Source: Neoceratodus forsteri
Lineage: Eukaryota; Chordata; Ceratodontiformes; Ceratodontidae
Direction of reading: 5' to 3'
Length of the DNA stretch: 64,000 bases
Assembly: GCA_016271365.2 (NCBI GenBank)
Contig: CM057456.1
Coordinates: forward strand, 1,396,395,001-1,396,459,000
Part shown: one piece after another, positions 1 through 10,318 of the stretch
Layout of the letters: each line of letters starts with the position of its first letter
Position numbering within the stretch: position 1 is the first letter of the stretch
The notes under the pieces: generated by a model
Seen by the model: the letters and a program-made list of their open reading frames with translations, nothing else
The model's database searches: none
Told to the model about the DNA's origin: nothing
Made by a program: the position numbers and the translations under genes

Positions 1-1683
1 CTGTAGTTTTTTGTGTTTTTTTAATTCCTTCCTTCCTCCCCACCTTCCCCTTTACTCTCTTCCTACTATCTTTGTCCCATTTTTCAGTTTCCTCTAATTT
101 GTTATAACTGTTCAGGAGATTTCCCCTTTTTGGTTCTCTACCCTTATACTTTATATTCCCTGTAACTATTTTATTAGATGAGGTTTATTTATATTTATGC
201 ACGTTTCATACATATAATGTAAGGTAGTTTTTGGCCTTGAAAAGCCATTTGTGCGAATACACAGCAATATGATTCTGGAGGCAGAGTTAAAAAGTGAAAA
301 AGTTTAAACATAATATAACAAGTTTAGAAGGGGGATCTCCGATTAATTCCTTTTGGTCTTTGGCCGGGCTGCCAGGTGATATCACTAGTAGCGTTAATAT
401 GCCTTGCACATTCTTATCGGCCGGCCCCTTCTTTATCAAGCAAAGAACAAAGCGCTGCCAGTGAAGTCGGCGTTCTGTATAATGGCGGGCTGTTTAAAGG
501 TGCATGTCTTATGAGCTGCAAAATTGGATTATGTAGTTATTTGGGGCTATTTCTTACGCGTGTCAGGCTGAATCTTAATATGCATGACATTTGGAGGTAA
601 AACATTTTGTTGCGAAGTCATTTTCTTACTAAAAAAGCGGTCTCCTAATCAGAATCTGAACTTATTTCTAGCTACAGAGATGCAGTTCATTCATTTATTT
701 TAAAAGTTGTTTTTTTTTTTTTGGTTTGTTGTAGATTACGATGAAATTAATGGGCAAATCACGTTTATAGAGAATTTGAAAATCAAAAAACAAAAGTGAT
801 TCTGTGACCATTTATCATACTGTAATGCAGAGAGTACATATGGATTGAGTTTGTAGGTAAAATACCTTTTAAGTTGTTTTTGATCAGTACCCTAGTTATC
901 CATTTCAGCTATAAAGATACAGCTGATCCACACATGTTTATAAAAAATTTTGTTTGGTATGTTATAGGATATGTGGAAAGTAATTAGGAAAATAAAATAC
1001 TTTAGGATCGAGAACGTTTAATGAAATTTATAAGGTATTTACAAGTTTATTTATTTGAATTTTATAATGATTGGTTCACAATCTCAATTGTGTTACAAAA
1101 GGTCCTTACAGAGTATTTTATGCTTTTTTTAGAGCCCCTTGTATGAGTGTAAGTAACACATATACCCCCACCCCCATTTTCTGGATATTGTATTGAATGC
1201 ATAAGGTTGGTTCCGCCTTTTTACAAGAGATTAATTGAGGAAGCGTACATTGATTACCTAATACCTACAAATGGCAATGTGAATTTAATTTGTGTTTTTG
1301 TTTTAGAAATAATTCAGTGAAAATATTTTCAAGTATGCTCATTGTCTGAAGAAGGAACATCTAGTTCTGAAATGTCACAACAAATAATTTAAAGAGCAAC
1401 TGATTGAACTTTCTAAAGAATAAAATAATATAGAAGCAAAGCCTTTTGGACTCAATTGAATTTTATTATATGGGGGTTGAGTGAGAGATTGTTTGATGCC
1501 TTAAATCCCAGTATAACCCACACCCTGGTGTGGATTATTGCAATATGCAATTGGTAGTAAGTAAAGAAGTAATAAAAAGTTATTAAAATGTTCATTTTAT
1601 ACTTTTTTTTAATTTTGTTAAAATATCCTTCCTCCCTACATAAAATAGTTCTTTGTTTCTGGGTAGATAATGGTTTAAGAAGA
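1..1683. other. AT-rich non-coding DNA, no gene recognised
   Basis: This stretch is AT-rich with many short homopolymer runs. It has no ORF that resembles a known protein. A 74-codon ORF near 376-600 has no recognisable motif and sits in more GC-rich sequence; I do not call it. No element ends or tandem repeats were recognised. It may be old unique intergenic or intronic DNA. Confidence 0.5.
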
Positions 1684-2475
1684 AACTATTTAAAAGACAA
1701 AGAACCTCTATGCGCAAACACTGAGGCAAGGGTTACCCCAAGGGGCATTTGGCTGGGAAGCCAAGTTTCAAGAAAATACAAAATCACACATGCCCCCACA
1801 ATGCAAAGTATCATGGGCTGCATATGCAAATCACCACAGAATGTTATGCTGGTCCAACTTTAAGCAGAATTGCATGGTGCCGAAAGGCCTCTCACACAGT
1901 TTGCAAAGGGTGCTAACAGAAGACATAGACACGTGTTTCGTCCTACCAGGATGGTGATTTGCATATGCAGCCCATGATGCTTTGCATTGTGGGGGCATGT
2001 GTGATTTTGTATTTTCTTGAAACTTGGCTTCCCAGCCAAATGCCCCTTGGGGTAACCCTTGCCTCAGTGTTTGCGCACAGAGTGTTCTTTGTCTTTAAAT
2101 AGTTTTTATTTTAATGGGTTCACCACATATGTCCAAGGCACACTGCCTTAAGGGTAGCTGGTCCATTCCACTGGGGTGTCAAACAGATGAGGCATACTGA
2201 TGAATCCTGGTAGGACGTAAACACGTGTCTATGTCTTCTGTTAGCACCCTTTGCAAACTGTGTGAGAGGCCTTTCGGCACCATGCAATTCTGCTTAAAGT
2301 TAGACCAGCATAACATTCTGTGGTGATTTGCATATGCAGCCCATGATGCTTTGCATTGTGGGGGCATGTGTGATTTTGTATTTTCTTGAAACTTGGCTTC
2401 CCAGCCAAATGCCCCTTGGTATAACCCTTGCCTCAGTGTTTGCGCACAGAGGTTCTTTGTCTTTTAAATGGTTTA
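1684..2475. repeat. Triple palindromic (foldback) repeat
   Basis: The arm at 1684-1951 is the near-perfect reverse complement of 2202-2475 (about 270 bp each). The 250-bp spacer begins with a second inverted copy of the distal half of the arm (1952-2106), abutting the first arm directly. The DNA can therefore fold in two ways: 1684-1835 with 1952-2106, or the whole first arm with the last. The arms share the landmark GATTTGCATATGCAGCCC. Both outer ends have GTTTAAGAAG-like sequence, but no clear target-site duplication was found. It resembles a foldback-type DNA element that duplicated internally. No coding capacity was seen. Confidence 0.8.
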
Positions 2476-2598
2476 AGAAGGCCGCCCTGCTCTTATTTTA
2501 CAATTTTTTTTTTAATCATCATTTCTAATTTTTTTGTAACTTGTTAGAGAATGGGAGCAAGTGGTTATCAGAGAACAGAGACAGTGTGTTGTGAGCAG

Positions 2599-2815
2599 CT
2601 CCTGTGTTGGGATCGACAGCCATTTCCAAGAAAAAGTGGTTGGCAATTGTGCTGTTGACCTTCCTCTCCCATGGTCAGTGAGACAGAGCTCTTTTTAGTA
2701 GCAGGGCTCCTGTGATAAAATTGGTGGCCATTGCCAAGAGAAGGTGGTCAGTTGTTGCGCTATTGACCTCCACCTCCCGTGGTTTGAGAGTGAGACAGAG
2801 AGCTATTTTTATGAG
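2599..2815. repeat. Two-copy tandem repeat, period about 108 bp
   Basis: Two imperfect units follow each other, starting at 2599 and 2707. Both begin CTCCTGTG and share the order: CATT(T/G)CCAAGA, a GTGGT-rich stretch, CTATTGACCTCC-like, then GTGAGACAGAG and a T-rich end. It looks like a local duplication or a two-monomer minisatellite. Confidence 0.6.
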
Positions 2816-3682
2816 CATCCTGGAACTTGCAAGGTAGAATATGTGAGGAGAAGTGAGTGCAAACAGTTTCAGCAACAGGAGTTTGGGCTGATATGAAGAG
2901 CAAGTGCGAACGGTTGTACTGGCTTTTGACCAAAACTAATGTTGGAAATGTAAGGTATGCTGTGTACAACTACTTGAAAGCAAAGCTGCAAACTGGGATT
3001 TAAATTTAACAGTTTTTGCCTTTTTCTTTGTATAGAGTGCAGCACATAAGCGGGAAACAATATGGTGACAACATTGTTTATATTTAGAATGTTAGTGCAA
3101 GTACTGATTTATTTTTGAATTTGTGGTAGGGTTGAATGGCTCTTTGTGCATGGGTTATACAGGAATTGACTCACGCTTAAAGAAGCCAGTTAAACAACCA
3201 TAAAGCAGTGTTTGGGGACCCCATTGTATAATGGTATATATTCCTACACAATCTATAGTATTGTATTACAGCTCTGCTGTGGTCAGCAACCCGCTGATTT
3301 TTTTCCCTCAAAAGGGTTAAAACAGCAAAACTCACCGTTCCTGGTTTTGGCCACACCCATCAAAACACCAACAAGAAGTCTGCTTTCAGTGTTGGGAATG
3401 GAAAGGATTCACTGAGGGAACCCATCACCTATGATGTAGAATTGAACATATATGACAGGGGACTGGGGATATGTTCCTTCACTATATGTTGCATTTTTCA
3501 CTTTATTTAGTCAGTTTTATGCCTTCAGGTGTGTGCATTTTACATAGAAGCACTCCTTCTTCATTTTACTCCTGAGACCGTCAGACTTTTAATTTTACTC
3601 CCAGAACCGAGTTCCCTGCCATTTCCACTACTGTATGTTTTAAGCTTCACTAAGTAGCCTTAACAGTGTGACAGAGGGATGG
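2816..3682. other. No recognised feature
   Basis: Moderately AT-rich sequence without a plausible gene. Short ORFs on both strands lack recognisable motifs. I see no element ends here. Confidence 0.4.
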
Positions 3683-3800
3683 CATTGGGGTCTAGTGGTT
3701 AGATCATAGGTTTTGGAAACAGCAAGTTCAGGTTCAAATCTCACCAGATCCACTTACTCACTGTTATCTCAAGTAAGCTGCAGTACCTAAGTGTAAGACA
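3683..3800 (+). repeat. tRNA-derived SINE, MIR/CORE-like
   Basis: The segment has an A-box-like TAGTGGTTAGA near 3693 and a B-box-like GGTTCAAATC at 3731-3740, with spacing typical of an RNA polymerase III promoter. It continues with CCACTTACTCACTG and a CAAGTAAGCTGCAGTACCTAAG stretch, which follows the MIR/Ther-1 body order. Divergence is high, so this is an old copy. It is not a functional tRNA gene because no complete cloverleaf can be formed. Confidence 0.65.
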
Positions 3801-3850
3801 TAGATTCATGAGATATCCGAAATTAGTATGGTGTTTTCAACTTGTTTTAA

Positions 3851-4380
3851 AGGTTTTACGAGGAAAGACGTACTGAGCTGGTGTCAGCTTGTTTCCAGAT
3901 GCATCCTGGGAGAAGGGGAAGAGAGGAGAAGATAATGCATACAAAATTCAGAGCATAAAATACATAGAATGGAAATAGGTATTTCAAAATAAACAAGACA
4001 GTAGTGCATAAGCGAAAATTGACAGTGAGTTAAGTAAACTGTAGAACTGACAAAAGAACAGTTTGACTGTAAACTCATCAAAACAAGGAACAGGGTAAAT
4101 GACTGATACTAGGGAAGTGGAAAGTGCTGAAGTCAGTGTATTAGCTGAGTTACAGATAAGAGCAGGAAAGGAAGGAGCAGAGCAAATAGAAGGGGGCAGA
4201 GAACTCCATAGTTTAGGGGAACAAAATGAGAAGGCAGCTTGTCCAGCAGTAGATTTAATTTGAAGGAGAGCAAAGAGAGAGCGAGGAGAAATCATTGTAA
4301 AGAGATTTGGGCAAGATAGAAGGGAAGAGCCAAATCAAACTTTGGAGATAAAGGAAACACAGTGGGTAAACTGCCTGGCA
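3851..4380 (-). pseudogene. LINE 3' end: ORF2 C-terminal fragment and tail
   Basis: On the minus strand, 4295 to 3984 reads as about 100 codons with the FSFCSPKLWSSLPPSI motif typical of the end of ORF2 in L2/Rex/CR1-type LINEs. The 3' part (to about 3860) contains a tail motif related to AGGAAAGACACACTGAGC, which also occurs near 12767 and 30943. The copy is 5'-truncated. The Gypsy element follows immediately at about 4381. The LINE clade is uncertain. Confidence 0.55.
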
Positions 4381-4477
4381 TCAAAGAGGGGGGGTAGAAT
4401 ATAAGGTACAATGATGTGTACACAAGGGTTTATCAAGGGCAAAGTGACAGAAGGAGTGAAAGAGATGGCTGGATACC

Positions 4478-5220
4478 TTGCAAGCTGTCAAAAGCAGAGT
4501 ATCTGGCACAGATCCAGATGAGCAGCAAAACACAAGCAACTTAAAAGCCATAAAACTTACAAAGTTGTGTCCCTCAGATGATATCGAGGCATACCTGACA
4601 ACTTTTGAAAGCGTTGCCACAGCCTGCCAATGGCCAAAGCAGCAATGGACAATCAAACTGGTACCCTACCTGACAGGGAAAGCCCAACTTGCTTACAGCC
4701 ATATAGACACTGCACAGTCAGAAAACTATGACCTGGTGAAAAGTGAAATCCTGAAAAGGTATGACATCTCCGGAGAGACCTACAGGCAGAGATTTCGATC
4801 TCTGAGGTACAACTCGGTCGACAATCCTTGAGAAGCCTTCATCCGACTCAGAGAACTCCTAATAAAATGGCTGTAACCATAGAGCAAAACAGTCCCACAG
4901 ATCGACACATTTGCCGTGGAGCAAGTCATCAACATCCTACCTATAAATGTGCAGCTTTGGGTAAAGGAACACCAACCAGAAAGTGGGAAAAAGGCTGTTT
5001 CTTTGGCCGAGGACTACCAAATGGCCAGACAGACGCCACAGCAGTGAGGTAACCGCCAAGCACTGGTAAGATGCTCTTTTTCCCATTTAAAATCCAAGCC
5101 TGATAAGAACCCTGGTGGGGGTAACAAATCTGCGCCCAAATAAGTTATTTGCTATAACTGTGATAAGCCAGGCCATATTGCAAGAAACTCCCATAGTAAG
5201 GAGAGTGGCACTGGAGCAGA
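4478..5220 (+). pseudogene. Gypsy-1 gag, degraded
   Basis: The first 117 codons (4478-4831) read as a retrotransposon capsid segment: an EAYLTTFE helix, a WTIKLVPYLTGKAQLAY stretch and the Y-RQRFRSL region that resembles SCAN/Gmr1-type gag. A stop at 4829 and further stops follow in the same frame. A zinc-knuckle relic begins at 5150 with C-x2-C-x4-H, but the fourth ligand position is serine (TCC) instead of cysteine. The product would form the particle and bind RNA. The true start upstream of 4478 cannot be fixed because the 5' end is missing. Confidence 0.75.
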
Positions 5221-5350
5221 TTTGTCCTTAGCAAATTGGGGCAAGTACTTGACAGATGTGAAGGTGGGGGATAAGACTATAAAAGGGACTCATTGATTCA
5301 GGAAGCAGACAGACCCTAGTGCATGTTGAAGTGCTGGGAAAACACTGTGC

Positions 5351-7017
5351 GGTGGGGGTGGAGTTAGCCAGTAAGCTGAACGGTTGCGTTTTTGTTGAGC
5401 TCCCTAACTACTTATTGAAAATTGGCTATATTTCTATTTCTTTTTCCAGTGAGGAGCATTTTCATCCTGAAACTACTGTTTGAAGCTCTTACCGATAGTA
5501 TGGGTCCAAAAAAAGTAAATAAAGCGGATGCTTCCTCATCAAAATCTGTGGAGGATTTTGTTTTTCCGAAGTCTATGGCTATGACGCTGACTGTAACATC
5601 GAAAGACCTTGCTATCGATAAAATCTGTAATATTCTCCAAAAGATTGAGGAAAAGGTCAACTTAACAAATGCCTCACTGTCTGCTATGGACCAGCGTGTC
5701 CGGAAGCTGGAAGAAGGAAGGGAAGAGAGCTCCAAGGCGTTGGAGGAACTTTCGGCCTGTCAGGAGCATTTTGCGGTGGCTCAGGCCCGGGACTCCAAAT
5801 TTTTGAATAATAAAGTTTAAACATTGGAGAATCAACTTCGTGCTGCTGATATTCAGGCTTTCCACTATCCATTGCTGCTAAAGATCTGCAGGTGTCATTT
5901 ATGGCAGTACTTGAGGAGTCACTGGACTTGGAAGAAGATATTCACATTACTCGGATCTTTCACTTGCTGAATCACAAGACGTTACTGGAGGGCATGGAGA
6001 GTCATGCAACTGTGATTGTGACCATGGGCTTACATGATGAACATTTGTGGGTCCTTGCTGCTGCAAGGGACAAGTATGATCTGCAATATCAGGGCCACAG
6101 AATATCCTTATTTCCCAATGTTGCCTCCCGTACCCAGTCCCGGAGAAAGGATTTATAGAAATGTCGACAGCTCTTCGCTGAGCATGGAATTTCTGCTAAC
6201 TTGTTTTATCCCCGCAAGACAGCACCTTACTTTTAAAGATAAACCATATGTTTTTACTGACGTGGATGCTGTGGAAAGGTTCCTCGATAGTTTGCCTCCT
6301 CGAGAAGATTTGGACTCTGATGATCTTGATGGTCAGACGGTTGCTTCATGAATAGACTTTGTATTATGCTCGTTTGAACTGTCATGTACTTGCAAAAGGA
6401 CTTTCTGTACCCTTTTCTGGGTTAAGTGGGGCCAACTGGTATTCTCCTTCAGTATGGTATCGCTGGCATTTAAACTTTGGGTTGGTTGCCACAAGGTGGG
6501 GGGGGTCTATTCTTTTAGTATATCTCCTTTTGAGCTGGACTCTTACATCCTTTAGTGTCCTTCTCTTCCCTTAGCACTATAAGACTTTCCTGGTAATGTT
6601 AGTGATAGTTTGTAATTAGAGGAATAGTGTACTATTGCATGCATATGGCTTTATTAGCTTTCTAATAATGCATTGTTTGCTATGCTTGCCCCTTAGACTT
6701 GGGATACAGTGATGCATGGGGTAGATTTTGTTTGGTTTGGTATGCAGTGTTACATATTACTACATTATGACTTTCTGTTTTTGTTTGGGGGATATTCCCA
6801 ACCGTTACCCCAGCTCCTACAAGGGGGCTGATCCCACTAATTATTATACTTTTGTTTTATATCTAAATGAGAGCTATATCTTTTGTGTGGGGATAGCTCA
6901 TTTCAGGATTCTCCTCATTATTCTGTTTTAAGTTCTCAGTGTCATTCTTGGTATGAGAATGCTATATATCAGTGTTGTATTGTAATGAAAATGTTTTCAA
7001 TAAAATAAAAAAAAAAA
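5351..7017 (+). mobile_element. ORF1-only L1-type retroelement (HAL1-like), with TSD
   Basis: The insertion is flanked by GGAAAACACTGTGC (5337-5350) and GGAAAGTACTGTGC (7018-7031), a 14-bp target-site duplication with two differences. It starts with a G-rich leader, carries a single L1-type ORF1 (5500-6351), then about 640 bp of 3' sequence, an AATAAAATA signal and a short A-tail. No endonuclease or RT sequence is present between ORF1 and the tail. The organisation matches mammalian half-L1 (HAL1) elements, which are mobilised in trans by full L1s. A simple internal deletion of an L1 is the alternative. Confidence 0.75.
5500..6351 (+). pseudogene. L1-type ORF1p (RNA-binding chaperone), broken
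   Basis: Starting at the ATG at 5500, the reading begins MGPKKVNK and runs through a heptad-rich coiled coil (about residues 45-95, with KIEEKVN and RKLEEGREESSK). A stop at 5818 interrupts the coil, followed by the LENQLR motif that ends it. Frameshifts then expose the RRM/C-terminal region: VLAAARDKYDLQYQGHRISL near 6050-6105, then CRQLFAEHGISANLFYP, and finally DVDAVERFLDSL ending at 6351. This is the Transposase_22 order of L1 ORF1p, a nucleic-acid chaperone that coats L1 RNA. Internal stops and frameshifts make it non-functional. Confidence 0.75.
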
Positions 7018-7385
7018 GGAAAGTACTGTGCAAAAGAACCAGGTACTGATGTCATCTGCATCCACGGGGACACTCAACACTATCCCACCACCCAAGTGAC
7101 TTTGACCATTAAGAGTGTGTCGCAACAAATGAAAGTGGGGGTAGTACCTAAGTTACCTATACCTGTGATTATTGGAATGACTTTCCAGGATTTACTGAGT
7201 TAATCAAAGAGGGAATAAATCCTGATGTTTCAGCAGCTTTGATGACAAGAGCTCAGACAAAGAAAATTTCAGATGGTGTGGACAATTTTCCTTTCACTGA
7301 TTTTGATTCGGACTTGTTTGAGCACAGCTCCAAGGTCCGGAAATCCAGGAAAGAAATATGATGCCTGAAGAAACTGTGGCAACAA

Positions 7386-8407
7386 ATGACTGATGGACAT
7401 GAAGGGTTAAAATATGAAAATGTTGAAACTAAGCTGATAACTGATTGTGATTTTCTTTCAGAGCAAGCTAATGATGTTTCTCTCCAGGGTTGTTTTAAGC
7501 AGCTGGGGGTGAAACCAAAGCAGGGTGGACCAATGTTTAAAAAATGTAATGGGTTACTGTACAGAGTTTGGGTTAAACCTCAGACACAGGAACAGACAGA
7601 ACAATTGGTTATACCACAGAAGTATAGAACAGAGTTGTTACAGATAGCACATGATAGTCCTATGGTTGGTCACTCAGGGAGGGATTGCACCCTTGCCAGA
7701 TTGCTGTATAGATTTTACCGGCCTGGAATTTATGAAGATGTTGCTGCCTATTATAATTCCTGTGCTGAGTGTCAGAAAGTAGCCACAGTCACTAGAAAAG
7801 ACAAGGTGCCCCTACCATTGATAGATGTGCCTTTTGAGAGAATTGCAATGGATGTGGTTGGTCCTTTAGACAAAAGTGAAAAGGATAATAGATTTATCCT
7901 GGTAGTATGCGACTGTGCTACTTGATACCCAGAAGCAGTTCCAATACGTACTGTCACGGATTCAAAAGTGGCAGCAGAGCTTGCAAAAATTTTCAGCAGG
8001 ATGGGCATACCAAAAGAGATTATTACTGATCAGGGTAGTAATTGTGGTGCTGCATTACTTAAGGAGCTGTACAGACTACTAGGTATCACTGCCATAAGAA
8101 CCTCCCCCATCACCCTCAGACAGATGGCCTTGTTGAACATTTTAACCAAACCCTAGAACGCATGTTAAAAAGGTTTATAAAAAGGGAAGAGAAAGATTGG
8201 GACCAATACTCTCCTTACCTACTTTTTGCTTACAGAGAAGTGCCACAGGCATCATCAGGGTTTTCACCATTTGAAATGTTATATGGTAGGCAGCCAAGAG
8301 GGCCACTGGATGTGATAAGAGAAACGTGGGAAGATAACCCCACTCAGAAACAATCTATAACATCTTATATGTGTGCCCTAAGAAAGAAGCTGGCAAAATA
8401 TGTGTAA
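7386..8407 (+). pseudogene. Gypsy-1 integrase
   Basis: 7386-7925 encodes an H2C2 zinc-binding domain (H-x7-H in AHDSPMVGH, then CAEC) and the start of the DDE core with the first Asp in AMDVVGPL. A stop at 7923 follows. The next piece (7968-8156) holds the second Asp in ITDQGS, and the catalytic Glu region (VEHFNQT) lies in a shifted frame near 8130. 8162-8407 continues with SGFSPFEMLYGRQPRGPLD, a signature of Gypsy integrases. The enzyme would insert element cDNA. It lies directly upstream of RT rather than after RNase H. Confidence 0.85.
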
Positions 8408-8765
8408 ATTGCCCATAGTAATCTGGAAGAGTCCCAAAACCAGCAGAAGGTATTGACCATGGGGTAAAAGGAAAAGTTTTCGAGCCAGGTGAAAAGGTTT
8501 TGCTACTGTTACCCACAACAGAAAATAAACTGTTAATGAAGTAGCAAGGGCCTTATAAGATTCTTAGACGTTCTAGCACCATTAACTACAAGATTGAGAC
8601 CCCTGACAGGAAAAATCCTACTAAGATATATCATGCTAACCTCCTCAAGAAATGGGTTGAAAAAATGCCAAAAACTACTTTTCTAGTTTTACCAGAAACT
8701 GATCAAGAAGCTATTGATGTAGCTTATGATAGACTGGAACAAACTGTAAATGCAGATGTTGTAAT
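8408..8765 (+). pseudogene. Gypsy-1 integrase C-terminal / linker region
   Basis: Frame-shifted but readable remnants include EPGEKVLLLLPTTENKL near 8480-8530 and YHANLLKKW near 8630-8655. Similar strings occur in the C-terminal domain and linker of Gmr1-type integrases. They lead directly to the RT start at 8766, so there is no stop-and-LTR boundary here. This supports continuous INT-RT translation in the ancestor. Confidence 0.6.
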
Positions 8766-9586
8766 GTGAATGTTTCCTTAACCTCAGAACAAACTGCAGA
8801 CATTTGTAATGTGCTAAAGACATTTAACAGTACTTTTACCACAGTACCAGGCCAAGCAAAAGGGGTCACGCACGTAATAGTGCCAAAGAATGCTCGCCCT
8901 ATTAGGCAAAAGACACACAGGTTGCCAGAGCGGTTAAGAGCTAACGTGGTTAAGGAAATACAAAAAATGAAAGAACTGGGTATCATAGAGGAGTCGAGGA
9001 GTGCTTGGTCATCTCCAATGGTAAGTGTAAACAAAAAAAGGGGGTGTTAGAATCTGCCTTGATTTTAGGAAACTTAATCAAGTGTCAGAATTTGACAGTT
9101 ATCCTAGCCTAGAATAGACGATTTGGTGGACATACTGGGGAGTGCAAAGTATATCAGTACCCTCAATCTCACCAAGGGTTACTGAGAGATCCCTTTAGCT
9201 AAAGAATCCGGAGACAAAACTGCATTTGCCATTCCTGTTGGATTCTATCAGTTCACCACCATGCCATTTGGTTTACATGGTGTGCCAGCTGCATTCCAGT
9301 GGCACATGGATGTAATTTTATCACCTCACACTGGTTACTGTGCTGCATATCTGGATGATGTCGTGGTGTACAGTCCAGACTAGAAAAGCCACCTGGAACA
9401 CCTACGAGCAGTTGTCCAAGATATCAAAAATACAGGTCTGTCTATTAATCCTACCAAATGTGCACTGGGCATGCAGGAAACCAGATATTTGGGCTATGTG
9501 TTGAGAAATGGAGAAGTTAAACCAGAAGTTTCTAAAATAGAAGCCTTGTCTCTAAAACAAAGAAACCTGTCAGGTCATTTTTAGGG
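8766..9586 (+). pseudogene. Gypsy-1 reverse transcriptase
   Basis: 8766-9050 encodes the RT N-terminus: VIVPKNARPIRQK, RLPERLRANVVKEIQKM and ESRSAWSSPMV. After a stop at 9048 the next motif reads ICLDFRKLN. Damaged frames then carry the FAIPVGFYQFTTMPFG block. The catalytic YLDDVVVY occurs at 9348-9359 and is intact. KYLGYVLRNGE near 9487 marks the thumb. There are at least three frameshifts or stops (for example TAG near 9381). The enzyme would copy the element RNA. Confidence 0.85.
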
Positions 9587-10222
9587 TTGGTTGGTTATTA
9601 TCGGAGATTTGTCCCCAACTTTGCTGAGTTAGCTACTCCCCTCACTGAACTCATGAAAAAACGGTACCCAGATAATGTGAAATGGATCCCAGAGTGTGAT
9701 GAAGCTTTTCAAGCCATTAAGGCTGCATTATGCTCTGTCCTTGTTTTAAGAAGCCCAGACTTTGAAAAAACATTCTTGTTACAAACAGATGCATCACAGG
9801 TAGGCCTAGGTGCAGTCCTGAGCCAAAATATAGATGGGAAAGAACATCCTATTTTATACATAAGTAGGAAGTTGCATGACAGAAAGAAAAGGTACTCCAC
9901 TATTGAAAAGGAATGTTTAGCAGCAAAGTGGGCCATGGAGTCCCTTAAGTTTTATTTGCTAGGAACTGACTTTGTACTTACAACAGACCACAATCCTCTC
10001 TGTTGGCTTAACCAAATGAGAGATAAAAATTCCAGAATCACAAGGTGGTACCTGGTACTACGGCCATTTAAATTCAAGGTGATATACAAATCTGTAAAGA
10101 GAAGAGCAATGCTGATTTTCTGTCAAGATATGGATCAGGAATTGAGGGTTCTGAAGGTTGAAAAACAAATGTATGAGTTTAAACTTTACTGTTTGCTGTA
10201 CTGTTATAGAAAAAAAGGATAA
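9587..10222 (+). pseudogene. Gypsy-1 RNase H
   Basis: This 211-codon open segment starts with VGYYRRFVPNFAELA, the RT connection, then WIPECDEAFQAIK. RNase H follows with LQTDASQVGLGAVL (catalytic Asp), an ISRKLHDRKKRYSTIEKECLA block (catalytic Glu) and TDHNPLCWL (catalytic Asp). It ends shortly after RITRWYLVLRPFKF. It is the best-preserved part of the element. No integrase follows; the LTR region begins about 100 bp later, which agrees with the Gmr1 domain order. Confidence 0.85.
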
Positions 10223-10318
10223 TGCACATGTGCTTAATTTCTGAAAGAAGCTAATGTTAGAGAATTAATAGAAAGTATGGGAAACCTGTCAGATAAAACA
10301 AGTTCCTTCTTAAGGAGG

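Larger units (their letters stand above)
5286..7205 (+). pseudogene. Gypsy-1 aspartic protease, split by an insertion
   Basis: The catalytic D-S-G triad is encoded at 5295-5303 within an LIDSGS context. About 35 bp later the reading frame is interrupted by the L1-type insertion at 5351. The protease resumes at about 7032: a CIHGD stretch, then VGVVPKLPIPVIIG, matching the distal part of Gypsy proteases where the flap and ILG-type motif lie. The spacing across the removed insertion fits one protease domain. The enzyme would process Gag-Pol; this copy cannot. Confidence 0.7.

Noticed and set aside
376..600. 74-codon ORF in AT-rich DNA
   Set aside because: No motif, no neighbouring gene signals and a length expected by chance.
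3683..3760. Possible tRNA gene
   Set aside because: A- and B-box-like motifs are present, but no full cloverleaf forms and MIR-like sequence follows, so it is a SINE.
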